A stretch of DNA of 64,000 bases from Puffinus mauretanicus. Lineage: Eukaryota > Chordata > Aves > Procellariiformes > Procellariidae. The stretch is from NCBI GenBank assembly GCA_023333565.1, contig JAJKFH010000295.1, positions 352,001 through 416,000 on the forward strand, written 5' to 3'. Numbering within the stretch: the first letter of the stretch is position 1; each line of letters opens with the position of its first letter. Positions 1 through 12,765 of the stretch are shown here, piece after piece. Both the position numbers and the translations under genes were made by a program. The notes beneath the pieces are model-generated. The model was not told the DNA's origin, made no database searches, and worked only from the letters and a program-made list of their open reading frames with translations.

Positions 1-3000
1 ATGTCTCTAGAAAGGCATCCGACACCAGCTAAACAAAGTTCTACGAAGAGCAAGTAATCTCCTCCTCCTCACATCCATCTTCTCTTCACTGCTGCTATCT
101 ACTTAATTAAGTCGTTCTCAATCTTCTGTATCATAAGCACATAATGTTGGTTGATGGAAATGTGTTTTGAAATCCCTGTTTGTTTGTTTTTTAATTATCT
201 GATTACACTGGGAGGGAAAAAAAAAAGATATCTCTTTTTGGTATACTACAATAAGTAAAAATCCAGCAATAACACTATCTTTTTCAAGAGGATTTTTTCA
301 CCTTCTAACAGTCTACCCAGTCCAGTCTTTACCGTTCATGGGATTTAAAAGTGTGACGAACCCAATTGCAGCCAAAGTTTGGTAACATCATTTTAAAACT
401 GATTTCAGGTTAAAAATGCCTCTTGTTATGATCTTTACTCAGCTTGCGAGAGGTGAGGAATGCCGTGCTTAGAGTCTGCTGAGGTTTCTATCAGGATTTT
501 GGCATAGCCTAACTCCAGGTTACTGTCACCCCCAAATATCTCCTGCCCATATATGTCTTAATGTCAGCCCAGAGTGCAACTCATGGATGAGCCAAGTCTC
601 CCACATTACGTCAGCGGGTAATAGGAAAAAAAGAGTGCGCAACAGGGACAGAGAAAAGCATTATAAATTAGCTGATTTGGCTGCATCTTGGACACTCCTT
701 GTGAAGTAGGAGGGAAAAAATATTATAAAATATTTGTTCCATCATATTCAGTTCTCCACATCCTAATTATTTCAAAATTTTACCGTAGTGGTGTTGTATA
801 AATAATAATAATCATTATAAGACAAAGAGATGATGCATTGAAATTAGAACCACGGATTCGTAGGTTGATTTCAAAAGGCATCATTCTCACAACTCACCCT
901 GAGGTGTTCGTCCACACGAAGGGCTTTGATTAGGCTCAGATTATTACAGTAGAGTTGGGAAACAGGACCTTTGATCTCAAGAGATCTGAACAATCCCTGT
1001 TACTTTTACTGACAACAGGCACGCTACAGACTGAATAGTGTTAACATTCAGATGAGAGCTGAAAACTCAAGTGAGAGCGATGTTACGTTCTCACTTTTAA
1101 GACTCTGGTACCATGCATAACTTTGAAATTAAAATACAGTGTGACTACCTCTCTAAGTGTTTAAATTAATATGTTTAATAATCCCTACAATAATAAGTCT
1201 AAAGTGCAAATTAAGACTTAAGAGAAGGGGAAAGCAATGTCTCTATATTTATGTATGCAGTATGTGTTTGTTCAGGACAGTGGGATACAACACTTTTCTA
1301 TATCAGGATTTCTTAAAGCTGCCTTTTTAAAAAAAAAGAAAATTCTTTTTTTTCCCACTAAATATATATGCAATATTTTTTATATACATACATATGATGG
1401 GATTTTTTTTTTTTAAAGGGAAAAAGCTAATGGTGTAGTCAAGAAAAATTATTCATTTGCCTATATATAGGCATCTAATGCTTCTTAAATGCTCTAAGAC
1501 ACCTAACCTGGCTTCTAGCACCGAGTCTCCAAGGTCATAACTCTCCGTATATCCTCTGCTAGACCCACCAGACTTGTGAGGGTCACTCTGGTACTCAGCA
1601 TCTTTCAAGTGGCACTGTATACCAATTATTAAGTAACTGAATCAAGCCCAAAATGTCCGAAGAAGAATATATTAACAGAAGATGCTTTCCAAGACCATGA
1701 TAATTTGCTCATGCAAAATATTCCACTGAATTACACAATAATACTAATTAAAAAAAAGAGAGAGAGACAAAAAAAGACAGGAATATTCAATTCTAAATCC
1801 ATTAAAAAATGGTGATATGAGTGACTTGAAAATTTCTTAAGAAAACAAATTTATTTTTAGCAGGAATATATTTCTAAGGAAGACTGTAGCCACAAATGAG
1901 ACAGTCAATTAAAAAAACCCATAAGTTTCCTCATAAAAGCAAAAGTTTCCAACGATCATGGAAGATGTAGTTTAGATTTTTTCCTTTTTTTTTTTCTCCT
2001 AGATTTTTTTCTTTTGAAAGTTTTCCAGTTTGGCCCCCAACACTCTTACCTCTCACTAAAATAACCAATGGAGTTCAACAGTTAAAAGCATTACCAAAGT
2101 CTCCCCCAATCAAAATCACTCGCTACTCACAACAGTTGTACCTACCACAGTATTTATGGTTTTCCCAGTTCTCAGTATAGAGGAGACCACAAATACCATG
2201 ATAAAGCCTAATCCCGCAGTGTGGTAACTTCTCATCCCGTGCCACCCTGCGTAATATTATGTAATGTACATCCACATATAACATCACCCTTTTTGTTGCA
2301 GACCCTATTGCATGTTTGTATTTGTCAGCTAGTATTACATACAAACCACAGATTTACAGATATTGACCACAGGGGAGAAAACCACCCCAAATATTAGGCC
2401 ACACCACGATCTTTAAGACCTTGAGCATGACCGGCTTTAAGTAGGAACTATGCAGCTTAGTTCTCCAGGGTATCCATCTCCTTGCAGCACAAGATCATCC
2501 CATGCAAAATACATTTGACACTTGGTTCAGTTTATCTATAAATAAGCCTGGCAACTCCCAGCTTCTGGAGATTATTCCATCATCCTAAAAATCGTAGTTA
2601 GAAAGTTTTCGTGTTAATACTTTTAACAAATGACTCGATAAATTATTTCCTTCCCTTGTTATTTTGGAGCTCTGTGGAATGGTATTTCCTGTAGCATTAC
2701 TATCAGAACAACAAACCCAAACAAAGAGTCACCCATGACAACGAAGAGCATCCCAAAAAAAAGGCAATTCCTTGCTAGAGCGTGCAAAATGACAGTCCTT
2801 CTCAGTGCCTAAATAACACTCCTTGAGGGGTTATCAAGAAACTCTTCAACTTCTTGAAGTGTTACTAAGCAAAAAGCTATTGTAACGCAAATAGTGCTGT
2901 GGTTAGAAAAGAAATAAAAGGCATGTCTTAAATGCTTGATCATACAATACATGCCATAAAATCCATGGTATGTTTGTGGCTGACCACACTAACCTAGTTT

Positions 3001-4199
3001 ACTGCCTCTTCTGACCCATTCTACTGACTTTTTCATCACACCGTTGAAAAGAAAAACATGACAATACCATTGGTAAGAGCTACAGATTGGGCAACTAAGA
3101 CTTATAGTTCTGATTATCTTTCTCTCTTTTTTTTTTTTCCCCTTCACACCAAAAACAAGATATATTAGAATATATAGGAGATATATGTATAGGAAAAACA
3201 TTAATATTCTAGCTCTATCATTATTTATAAAATAATTCAAAGCATTAGTTGCAAAAATTAGTATTTCCATCAGGTTTCATCACCTGACTTACACTTACAA
3301 ATCCCTGTTTGGGGATACTTCAACACCTTCCCCTCTGGAAAGAGAAGGATAAGATGTGGAAACCACACCTTCTTTTGAATACAAAAAAAAACCCTTCTGT
3401 ATCTTAAAATAGACATTGAGACACAGAGAGAAAAAGGAAGAACCCACATCAGTAACATGCACATATTAATTGATTCACCAACTACTGTGGGCTCAATTAA
3501 AGTATTCTGTTGTCAGAGTTTTAAAGCTTGGAAAAAAAAAAAAATTCTTGGCTACAGCTTGGCATATGCAGGTCTTAACCCAGAAACAAGCTGTTTTATA
3601 ATTATTTCTGAAAATTGCTTCAGTCCATTTTATTTTCTGTGCTTGCCTGGGAAGTGTGAAAAAGAAAGAAAAAACTATTTTTGACTCAAAGCTTTCAAGG
3701 CATTTTGGTTCTCAGCTAGCAAGTAGCCCAGTTTGAGCCTGATATTTCCAACATGAACTTTGGACCACTCTTACTGGTTTCTCAGTGAGGCTGGTTACAT
3801 GAATAACGGCTGGCAGAAGTGAGGAAGGCTTTGCTCTCTGGCCTGTACTTGATCACACGGAGAACGTCACCAAGGCTGGAGGGGGGGGCTTTAAGGTTAA
3901 ACCCCAACCAAGACACACTCGTTCACGTGTTTCTAAGCATACTCACGTATGCCTGAAAAATACAATCAATAACCTCCAAAAACGTCCACAAATGTCTGAG
4001 ATGGCAGGATACAACAGGAAATCTCACTAATCCATATGCACAAGAATTTAAGGACACACAAGCAAAGAGAAAAGTGACTGCAAGAGAGAACCAATCCCTC
4101 TTTTTTTTTTTTTCTCTCCCCTCTTTTTCCAGTGATCCTTGCCGCAATTTTAAAGTAAAACCCGCCACGATCCTGTTGGACCTTCATGTTTGTAGCTGC

Positions 4200-4620
4200 T
4201 CTCTGGAAGTTGGCAGCTGACAGAAGACCTGCTCTCCTCTGCCCACAGAGCCTTTGTTAACGGCAGGACTGGAGCTGCTGGCTGCCTTTGAAATGGATAT
4301 ATTGGGTCAATGGAAAGACTCGGGTATATTTGAATGGGGAGTTTTGTTGTTTTGTTTTTTTCTTTTTTCTTATTTTAAAGAAATAAAGCTGTGAAAAGGA
4401 GCTGCTTCTCTCCCTCCCAGTTGCCTCCGCCCTTTTTTTCTCCCCCCTCTCTTTTTTCCTTCTAAACGCTTGCTTCAAAACCACCCAGCCCATTTGTGTT
4501 GACCTGGCGGCTCCGTTTCAAAGGCAGTTTCAGTCTTGTGTCAGCTCCACGGGCTCTGCCCGCTGAGGCAGAGCCAGTCAGGAAACCACTCTGGTTCCTG
4601 ATAGCTGAGGCTCAGACATA
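4200..4620. other. Mixed GC-rich and pyrimidine-rich intronic segment
   Basis: Higher GC than its surroundings, with a C/T tract at about 4400-4465 and a segment around 4500-4600 (ctgacctggcgg-like, then agctccacgggctctgcccg). No convincing exon, promoter motif or repeat family is seen. It could be a conserved non-coding element. Confidence 0.25.
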
Positions 4621-5745
4621 TGGTCCCAGCAAGCTAATCAGTAATATTAAAAAAAAAAAAAATCCCAAGATTTGTTCCTTTTTTCTCATAGTTCATTGAT
4701 AAAGAACATGTCAGTACAGTTGAAGAATCCTGCTGGTTAAAGGTATCATCCTTAGCTGCTCATATGGTCTGGAGTCTTACTTGTCAATTAGATTAATCCG
4801 AGCCATTTTAGAACAATAAATGTAAGTACAGATGGAATATAAACATATTGAAGATTACTGGTTTTGACGGCTGTTGTTTATTAAGTCAAAAATAATGTTG
4901 CAATGAAGATTTTGTTGATATTTCAAATGGAAAGGAAAAGTAAATAGGAATTAGATATTCCTCCAGAAAAGGAAAAAAACAAAAACAAAAAACCAAAACC
5001 CAAAAAACTAACAAACTACCACATCACAACCTCCAAAGCAGCCCATGGGTAATAAAAAGGCAATGATTTTACTTACAATGCCACCTATGAGCTACCTTTA
5101 GACAAGGGATATGGCACCTATAAACTCAAAACACTAGGTATGTTGAAATCCATAAAATTTCCAATTACTGCTTCAGAATTTATTGTGCACATATGGAAAA
5201 TAATACTTGTAAAAGAGAAAGGGGTTTGTGCCTGGTGCTGTCAATACTGTGAAGGATGGGGTGATTATAAAGCAAATTAACAATACTTTTAAATGTGCAT
5301 TCACTTATCTTTCCAATTAAATCCTTGTTAAACAACTGCACAGACAGTAATGGTGCTTCTGCAAAGCACTGATCAAGACAGTTTTATTGTAATTTTTACT
5401 CTGTAACAATTAATCAAGTAGGCATTTTCTTTATTATTAAATTATTTAGTTAATAAATATTCGCAATCATTTCACGTATTTGTGGTTTAAATTTTACTTT
5501 TAATTTTTCTTAAACTGAATTATATTCCGGTATATTCTTCCAGAAGAAACAACAGAAATATTTTAATTCTTTTTGCCAAAATTGTTTTTGTAAACTCGAG
5601 GTAATGTCAAGGTAAGATTAAATTCACCTTTTTCCCCAACGTAGTTACCAATTTGGATATCTTTGGCTGTCCTTTCCATGTTCCATAAGAAATGTACCTC
5701 TCTGCAATAACATAATATTTAGCCTCTCTAAAAATTCATATTTCT

Positions 5746-5762
5746 CCCCCCCCCCTCCCCCC
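5746..5762. repeat. C10-T-C6 homopyrimidine tract
   Basis: Ten C, one T, six C on the plus strand; G6-A-G10 on the minus (sense) strand. Such a tract can form a triplex or a two-layer G-quadruplex and is hard to sequence accurately. It accounts for the glycine run in the minus-strand open frame at 5645-6040, which I do not regard as a gene. Confidence 0.85.
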
Positions 5763-6529
5763 TTTGGTACATAAGTATAGTAACCAAGCCATAAAAACAC
5801 AGTAATTGACCTTTGGACAGTACGTGGTGTTTCGCAGTTAATGCACAAGGTAATCCAAATGAAATAACTGGATGCAAAGGTCATCTGTACAGCAAATACC
5901 AAGCATTTTGCAAACAAAGCATTGGATATAAAGACAATTAGGAACTCTCTTGTATTATGTATGAACCAACACTTACTGAATGAACCAGTAAGTATTGAAA
6001 TTTGTATTTCTATGGTTAGTTTCCCTGAACATATATACATTAGGATAGAATCCTAGTGTTTCAGCAATGTGTTATGAACCCTTTATAGCTCCATTTTTTT
6101 CAGTTAATTTAGTACTCATGAAAATTGCTTGTTTGACAGTCGTAGAAATTGAGTGCCTTTCCAGCCACCCAGCAGATTAGCACAGGAGGCATAAAGAAGT
6201 AAGCTTCTACCTCCTCACCATCAGGTATCTCTGATCTTTAAGCACGGAGGGCAATGGAGGATTTCTGGGACAGGCATGCGCGAGCAGGACAGGGAACCCC
6301 TAGGGTTTAGCACAAAGAAAGTCTTACCCCGTTATATCACAGTGTGCATCAACACGATGGGTTTGACCAGAGCAGGGAGCACCGCAGATTCACACTCTTA
6401 CCTACATACTAACATCCTTGTGGATGAAGAGCCCTCCCTCTTTTTTGGTTTTTCTTTCTCAAGCACTTTTTGCCTCCCTGTTAGCATTTTTGATGAGGTC
6501 AGAAGCTTGCTTTTGAAAAGCACCTGCTA

Positions 6530-6660
6530 GCTGTCCCCACTTTTATATAGTGGTGCCTTAATGGCCCTGAGCAGCCCCACCTGGGGCTCCCCCACCCCTG
6601 CCCACGGGCTCAGGGCCCATGCCAACCCCGCCCTGGGGCTTTAGGCCAAAACAATTGATC
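6530..6660. other. GC-rich segment, possible old LTR or other repeat
   Basis: A sharply GC-rich island in AT-rich intron, preceded by a TATA-like ttttatata at 6541-6549. It contains the inverted repeat AGCCCC-ACCT-GGGGCT (6573-6588) and a later gccctggggctttaggcc. It has few CpG. The sudden change in composition suggests an inserted element, perhaps a solo LTR fragment, but I cannot identify ends or target-site duplication. Confidence 0.3.
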
Positions 6661-9658
6661 TTTTTAGCTGCATCCTCATACCCTGGAACTGCCAGCACAC
6701 TTTACATGGCTTAATAGACCCATTTATAGAACCTTATCCCTTTTCCTACAGGTGTGAATTAAAAGGATATCCTTATAAATATCTCTAAAGTCTTTAACTT
6801 ACTGGACCTTGCTTAAAATCAGCAAAAGTCCTCCAGATTTTTCATAAAATCCCTAAACAATTGCCAAGTACCAACATTTTTTTTTTTTTTTAAATTGCTA
6901 CTGTTAGACTTAACCAATAAAACAGAAAGCATAAGAGGAATGGACATCTCTGTCTAATGTCTCTGACTATTATAGAAACCTTTGCCATAGGTTAACAGCC
7001 AGAAATATTGAATGACTGGTAGTTTAGTTTCTAAAATGAAAATTCTTTTAGTGCTTGTAGACTAAGAAAAGCACGAATTTCCTGATGTCAGTATTGGTCC
7101 AAACTGCTTCTACTGTCTTGATTCAGTGATTTGAAAAATGATGACTTAGAGTTCCGAAAGTGCTGAGAGATGTTATAGCCTGGTCCTCTTATGATCAACT
7201 GATCTTTTCAGCTCTTAATGGGAAAATAAATCATAGATAAAAGATAATCCTGTTGCACAGAAGCAAAAAAGGTGCGATATCAATAGACTTTTATAGAAAA
7301 GGAGAACTCTGTGAAAGGGATAAAGTAAATAAGGTAGTTTGTTTTGCTGATGCTTATGTTGGAAAGGTCAAAGCCCTCTTCAGGAGCTGCCTACCTCAAG
7401 AAATGAGAAGGAAACACAAAGCATATTCAGAGAATTTAAAAAGATACAAGGCATGTTTTTTTGTAAATCCATCCTCACCCCAAAATATCTAGAATTTCAA
7501 GGGTTTTTTTAGATTTTTACTGTTCTTATTTCTTCTTTAATGATGAAGCTGTCAACTGTTAGTTTGTTTTCCTTTCATATTCACTAGTTCCTTCTTACTT
7601 AATTTTTGATGCTACAGATGACATTAACAGTATAGGAAAAGGAGCCAAATAAAGCTTTGCTATATTCTAATTAATGATTATTCTAATAAAAAATACTTTG
7701 ATATGGCAGCCAGCCTAGAGACTCTTCTATGATCTTCAATTTTCAATGTGATACATATTATTTATATCCTATAAATGTAGGTGTAACACAATGGCAAAGC
7801 AAGCAGGAAGAAAGAGCCCATTACGTATTTGGCCTGTATAAGAACTGATTGCACAGTCAATCTCTGCAGTGTAAATAGGCTTTTTCAGAACATTTGTTTG
7901 CATTTACAATTAAATTAAACTTTAACTATAATAAAAAAAAAAATCTCTGTGGGAGAATCATATATATAAATGCTGCTTTCCCACTGTTACCTACAGAAAG
8001 ATGAAGGTACAGGGATTGAACCTAGGAGGTCAGAATAATTACCGAGTGAAAAAGTGGTGCGTGGCAAGTGCATTATTAAATATCATCCCACTGCAGAGCT
8101 TTAGAGGACTGGTAAATAAGCAGGTTGGTAGCACATACTGGTTTTCCAAGTAACTTTTGTGACTTCATGAAATAGTTTGAAACTGCTGCTGTCTTCAGCA
8201 TCTAATTGACAGGGGACAACAGGTCCTTGGAGACATGGGTTGGAGACCACTATTGCCCTCCCAAGCACACATTAAATCCTGTTCACCCCATCTCCCCAGC
8301 GTGTTTTTTGCAGGTACGTTGTGCCTCAATGGGCCGTTTCCTGCCTGCAGCTTCCATTGGTCACTCAATAGGCAGATTTCTTGCACGTGACCTAAGTAGT
8401 CAGTGCCAGAGTGGCTTTAATGTACCATTAACTTCACCTTTATATATTCTTTTTTTCACAGCGGTATAAACCAGAAGAAAAAGGTGCCTGGTACCTCTGT
8501 GCTGCAAAAAGTCAGATTAGACTTCTGTCTAGCTTTACAGTATCAGCCCATCTGTTTTAGGTGAAAACTTGAGCAGTAATGTTAACCTTAAGTACGTTAA
8601 CCTTTGAATGCCACGAGACATGATAGACAGGACCATTATTTTTATGGCACATTTTCTCCTGAGCAAAGATCTTGGGCAGTGAAGAAGGATCCTGGTTTTG
8701 CCCCTGCGTCTCCAAACAAAATATGGTGTACGGTCATTTGAAAGCCAAGGCAGACTACATTATCGACACACAAATACCCAACAACTATAAATCCAAGGGA
8801 ACCCAAGTAATGAGTCAAAACCATGAGCCTGATGATTTATTCAGTCTCACTGAGTTTACTGGCATAAATACTGATTCCTCATAAACCCGAGTTCACCCTT
8901 CAGTTTCAGCTGAAGGCGAGACTGATCTGGAGCAACTGAGGAGGTGGCAAACATCTACTGCTCCCCTGAAACCTTCCCTAGAGATGTAAATGGAGGCTCG
9001 AAGGTGGGAATATTTTTACGTCTCCCATATCTCAATTTCATAAGAACTTTTGAGTCAAAAGTCTTAGTTTATGTATAGTACAAAACTAATTGAGGACGTT
9101 GTTCTCCAACAGCTATCACCTCCAAGAAACCACGTACAACACACAATATTTAGCAGTTCTGGTAATAGTCTCCAGGTAACTTTAAGAGAGTTAATAAAAA
9201 GTAGGAGAAAATGTTGCAGCAGCTTCACTTTTATAATTGATTTATTCAAATGTGTATAAAGTCTTTAATGCAATTTAAGATTTGGGATTTTTCCTAATTT
9301 CTGAGAAACTTAATTTTGTTTTTTCATTAAGTAGTATCAAGAGATTCACTGTCATTGATGATATTTGCTAAGTTATTAAGTGTGGAGGTATTTAGTCTTT
9401 ACCAAGAGTAGTAAACTGTTTGGAGAGGTGAATACATTTGTCATGTATCCTGATTAGCTACCAATATTAGCTACGTGTAACGGTATTGATCAATGTTAGA
9501 CTCATTTAGGCCACATCTGTGAAAAATGTTCTTTTGTATTTGTAGAAATGTTTATTATACATGAAATCTGTGGAAATATGTTCAGTAAATATGTACAGAT
9601 TGATTCTAATTCTGGTTCTCAAGTCCCCAAAATATTCATCTTTCCTCTTCTCATTTCC

Positions 9659-9721
9659 TGGGGTCAAATCTTTGCCTTTTCAAAATCAGTGGTAAATCTT
9701 CCACTGACTTTGACAGAGCCA
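9659..9721. mobile_element. Probable palindromic DNA-transposon relic
   Basis: Contains gggtcaaatctttgcc, then aaaatcagtggtaaatcttc, then cactgactttgacagagcca. This resembles the order of a sauropsid palindromic element (ggccaaat..., tcaatggaaaaa, cccattgacttcaatggga, with a closing ggcc-type end) but is strongly decayed. The inner arms aatcagtgg and ccactgactt still show inverted symmetry. Confidence 0.45.
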
Positions 9722-9739
9722 GTACTCTACTTTTAGTAT

Positions 9740-10090
9740 TTCCTTTTCAGTTCTTTTCAGCACCTTTTTCTCTTTTGCTGGTTTCCTTTGGATCCCTGTT
9801 CTACTTTTGGTTTTGTTTAACTTTCAACATCCAAACAATCTGCTATTTTTCCTTTTAATCTTTTTTTTTCCCTCACTTTGATTCTTTGGTTTCTACGTAT
9901 GCTTTGTTTTTTCCCACCTTATTTCATGTATCCATTTCCTCCTTTTTTCTTTTTTTTTCTTGTTTTTTTTGTTTGTTTCTCATCTCCTGTTTAACTACTA
10001 TTTTCCTCTGCTTACTCTGCTGTTTTTCCTCCTCCTAGCTGACATTTCCCTCTGTGCAATATCTTTCTACCTTCCCTTTCCTCTCTTTTC
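9740..10090. repeat. Long pyrimidine-rich tract beside the arginine-finger exon
   Basis: About 350 bases on the plus strand are dominated by T and C, with runs such as tttttctttttttttcttg near 9942-9962. In the ARHGAP15 sense strand this is a purine-rich stretch starting roughly 110 nt past the 5' splice site at 10202. It is not a simple tandem repeat. It may be an eroded poly-pyrimidine microsatellite. Confidence 0.6.
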
Positions 10091-10202
10091 CAAAACACGG
10101 CTCATCATTCTATGCCACTAATGTATAGCAGATTCTGAAATACTGTCATCTGAGACAGTTAAGTACTAAACAAAACATTACCAGGGTGGAGGAATCACTT
10201 AC

Positions 10203-10280
10203 CCTGATTGACAACAAATCGTAACTTCTGTATTGTTGCCAGATTGCCGCTAACTCTGTATATTCCATCAACATCTAGAC
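10203..10280 (-). CDS. ARHGAP15: ARHGAP15 internal exon, arginine-finger segment of the RhoGAP domain
   Basis: Internal coding exon of 78 nt on the minus strand. Its first two bases (GT) complete the Gly codon begun by the exon at 32463-32561. The frame then reads LDVDGIYRVSGNLATIQKL and RFVVNQ, and one G is left for the next codon. GIYRVSG is the RhoGAP signature: the arginine (codon AGA at 10255-10257) is the catalytic finger that reaches into the GTPase active site and stabilises the transition state, so this gene copy looks catalytically intact here. The acceptor is tttctctttcag and the donor is CAGG followed by gtaagt. The LATIQKLRF wording matches ARHGAP15 as I recall it; ARHGAP12 has a different residue in place of this T. 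The next exon, expected to begin with the EEKLNLDD-type segment, is not found between 1 and 10202, so that intron runs off the window. Confidence 0.95.
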
Positions 10281-12196
10281 CTGAAAGAGAAACACATATT
10301 TCACTTTAGATCATATAAGTATTTTTCTTTGTACGTCTGTCAGGAAGCCAGAAGTGCCCTAACAAGTATGAAGAAGAGCAGTGTCATGAACGACTGAGAA
10401 ATAATCCACCTGACAACAACTGAAGTGCCTCCTGCCTGATTAAAACAACAATGAAAAATAAAAGTGGTAGATTAACTTAAGTGAATACAAAACACCTAAC
10501 TATAATTATCTTGTAATTCTGTCAGCAGAATACGGTTCTGCAAGGGTATTTGAGTGCGACGAGAAAGGAAGAGTGAATTAGCTCTTGTGCTTATAGAGGA
10601 GGGCTGTTTGGGATACGCACGATGCTATGCAAGCCCTGCTTAAACGCGGGTGTTTATATTAATAGTGCTGGGGAAACTTCTCAGTCTGGGGCCTGGGTTT
10701 TTCAGACATGAATTTCTGAGGCTGTGACCTTTCTGAAAATAAAGCGGTGAGATGCCCACTCTGAAATCATGACGTGCATGAGACTACACGTTTCTCTACT
10801 ATATTCTTCATAGCAGATCAGACAAGTTTGAAGATGAAATTAAATATCCCAAATAGCATATGCCCTGGAGTACATTTCTTCATTAATATAGGCCATTCTT
10901 TTCAAGGACAACCTGACAGTCTTGTTTCTCCCTGCATATCTACTCAAGGTTTATCTTCTAGGTGAAACTAGATGTCATACTCCCTTTTGTGACATATTAT
11001 CTCCTACAGCAAGCTCTGCTGATATGACTGTTTAAAATAGCACTTCCAGCCCCGGTTGCATAGCTGTAGCATTTCAAAGCACATGGGAACTGCTCTCCTT
11101 TCCCGGGAGAATTAGCTATTGTGCAACAACGACCAAATCTGCATGCTTAAAAATTGAAAACACTAAACTATACATTGTCATTTCACGTTTAAAACTTGCA
11201 AGTACATAAAAAGCTAAGAGAATCTACACAAAAGATTTTTTTTAAAGGCTACTCATCACTTGGAACACAAGTTTTAATTAGCTTTTGGCAAGCAATTTCA
11301 GAGAAAGCCTTTCTCTTGGAAAACACTAATTGGTCAAAACCAAAATTTTTTGGGAAATATTTCCTGACAATGTATCTATGGGGAATTTTTTTTCTAATTC
11401 AAGGTGGGGAAAAAAGAAAAACTTAAACTATAGGAAAGAGCAAAAACAAGTTCAAAAGCCCAGAAGCCCAGTTGTAGTAACACTTAAATAGGAAGGAGCT
11501 GAGGTTCAAGTCCTTATTTCAAAGATACTTGCATCGTGCCTTGGCAGATGAGTGCCTAGCCAGTGCACTCAACTGCTTGGAGGTATTCCTCACCGATCTT
11601 GAAACATTTTAAAAGATTTACTTTTCCTTTTGATGCAGACTGAAACCAAATAAAGTCTTTTGTTTGTTTGCGTGTTTGTTTTATCTCTCTACAAAATACA
11701 GTTCTTATTTTATGTCTGTCCTGCTAGGAACATCCTGATTTGGTTTACATTACATAGTCTATTTTAAAAATGAATAATAATTCCGTATTATACACTGGTT
11801 ATCTATGTCTTTTATTAGACAATTTTCTACCCTGCACCTGTGGGTGTCCTGCAACATAATACCGAGAGTGATGATTCATTTCAGGAAGATCCCCTTTGGT
11901 TACAGGGGGATAAAGAAAAAGTTTATTTAAGAGAAATCAAAAAGGATTTGGTAATCAAGAACACTTGGAAGTTATCCATCTACTGGATATATAACATATG
12001 AGCAAATGGAAATTACTAAAATGTTTAAGTAATGCAATTCTACCCTAAATCTGAAGAGTCTCATTCTGTTTTAGTAAGGGAAGAGTGAGAGAGCAAGAGT
12101 AATTCCCAGCATAAGAATGTGGGACTCTTGTGGTAAGGGATTAAGAATTGCATCATGTAAATTGAAGTCTAAACCAGAAAGTAAAGAGGAAAAATA

Positions 12197-12222
12197 AAAC
12201 AAACAAACAAACAAACAAACAA
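12197..12222. repeat. (AAAC)n microsatellite
   Basis: Six uninterrupted AAAC units followed by AA. Confidence 0.9.
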
Positions 12223-12740
12223 GCCCCAAAACAGAATGTTAACTTTTATTTGGATCTAACTCAATTCAGTTCTTAACCTTTTGGGATATATGGAAGTGAA
12301 AGCAATACATGTCACTTTGGGTGAAATAGCTATGTCTCACATTAATAGCATCAATTTGGAACCTGCATAAATTATCCAGATCAAGTGAAAATGACAAACT
12401 GTGTTGTAAATTGGTGGATATTGCATCTTGCAAAATGACCTGGAGTCTACAAGTGCATTATTATTGTTATAAATTTACTTTGGTCCAGAAATGAGGTCTG
12501 ATTGGCATTTCATTTGGACCCTATACAATATGGCAGAGAGAAAAAAATAAAAAAGAAAAAAATCCAAGAATATCAAGCCAATTATAGTGTTCACGTGCCA
12601 TCAACTTTCTGCTCCAAGAACTTTGAAAGTTAAGCCAAACCAAACCAATGCAAATTGGTGGATTTGGACATCCTTTTCATGACCACATTATCTTAGCTGG
12701 ATTGTTAACAACTTATTTTGGAAATCCAATTAGGCGCAAA

Positions 12741-12765
12741 AGAGAAAGAGAGAGAAAGAGAGAAA
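12741..12765. repeat. GA-rich simple repeat
   Basis: Two copies of agagaaagag in a row followed by agaaa; a short purine microsatellite. Confidence 0.8.

Larger units (their letters stand above)
1..10202 (-). other. ARHGAP15: ARHGAP15 intron downstream of the arginine-finger exon (partial)
   Basis: Intron that starts at the gtaagt donor (10202 downward) and leaves the window at position 1. It is AT-rich with many poly-A and poly-T runs. The stretches 1-3800, 4620-6240 and 6660-9650 hold nothing I can name. Local departures are a mixed pyrimidine and GC-rich stretch at about 4.2-4.6 kb, a C-run at 5746-5762, a GC-rich segment at 6.53-6.66 kb, a DNA-transposon relic at 9659-9721 and a long pyrimidine tract at 9740-10090. 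Confidence 0.8.

Noticed and set aside
5645..6040. Minus-strand open frame of 131 codons
   Set aside because: Depends on translating a C10TC6 tract as glycines; otherwise random-looking.
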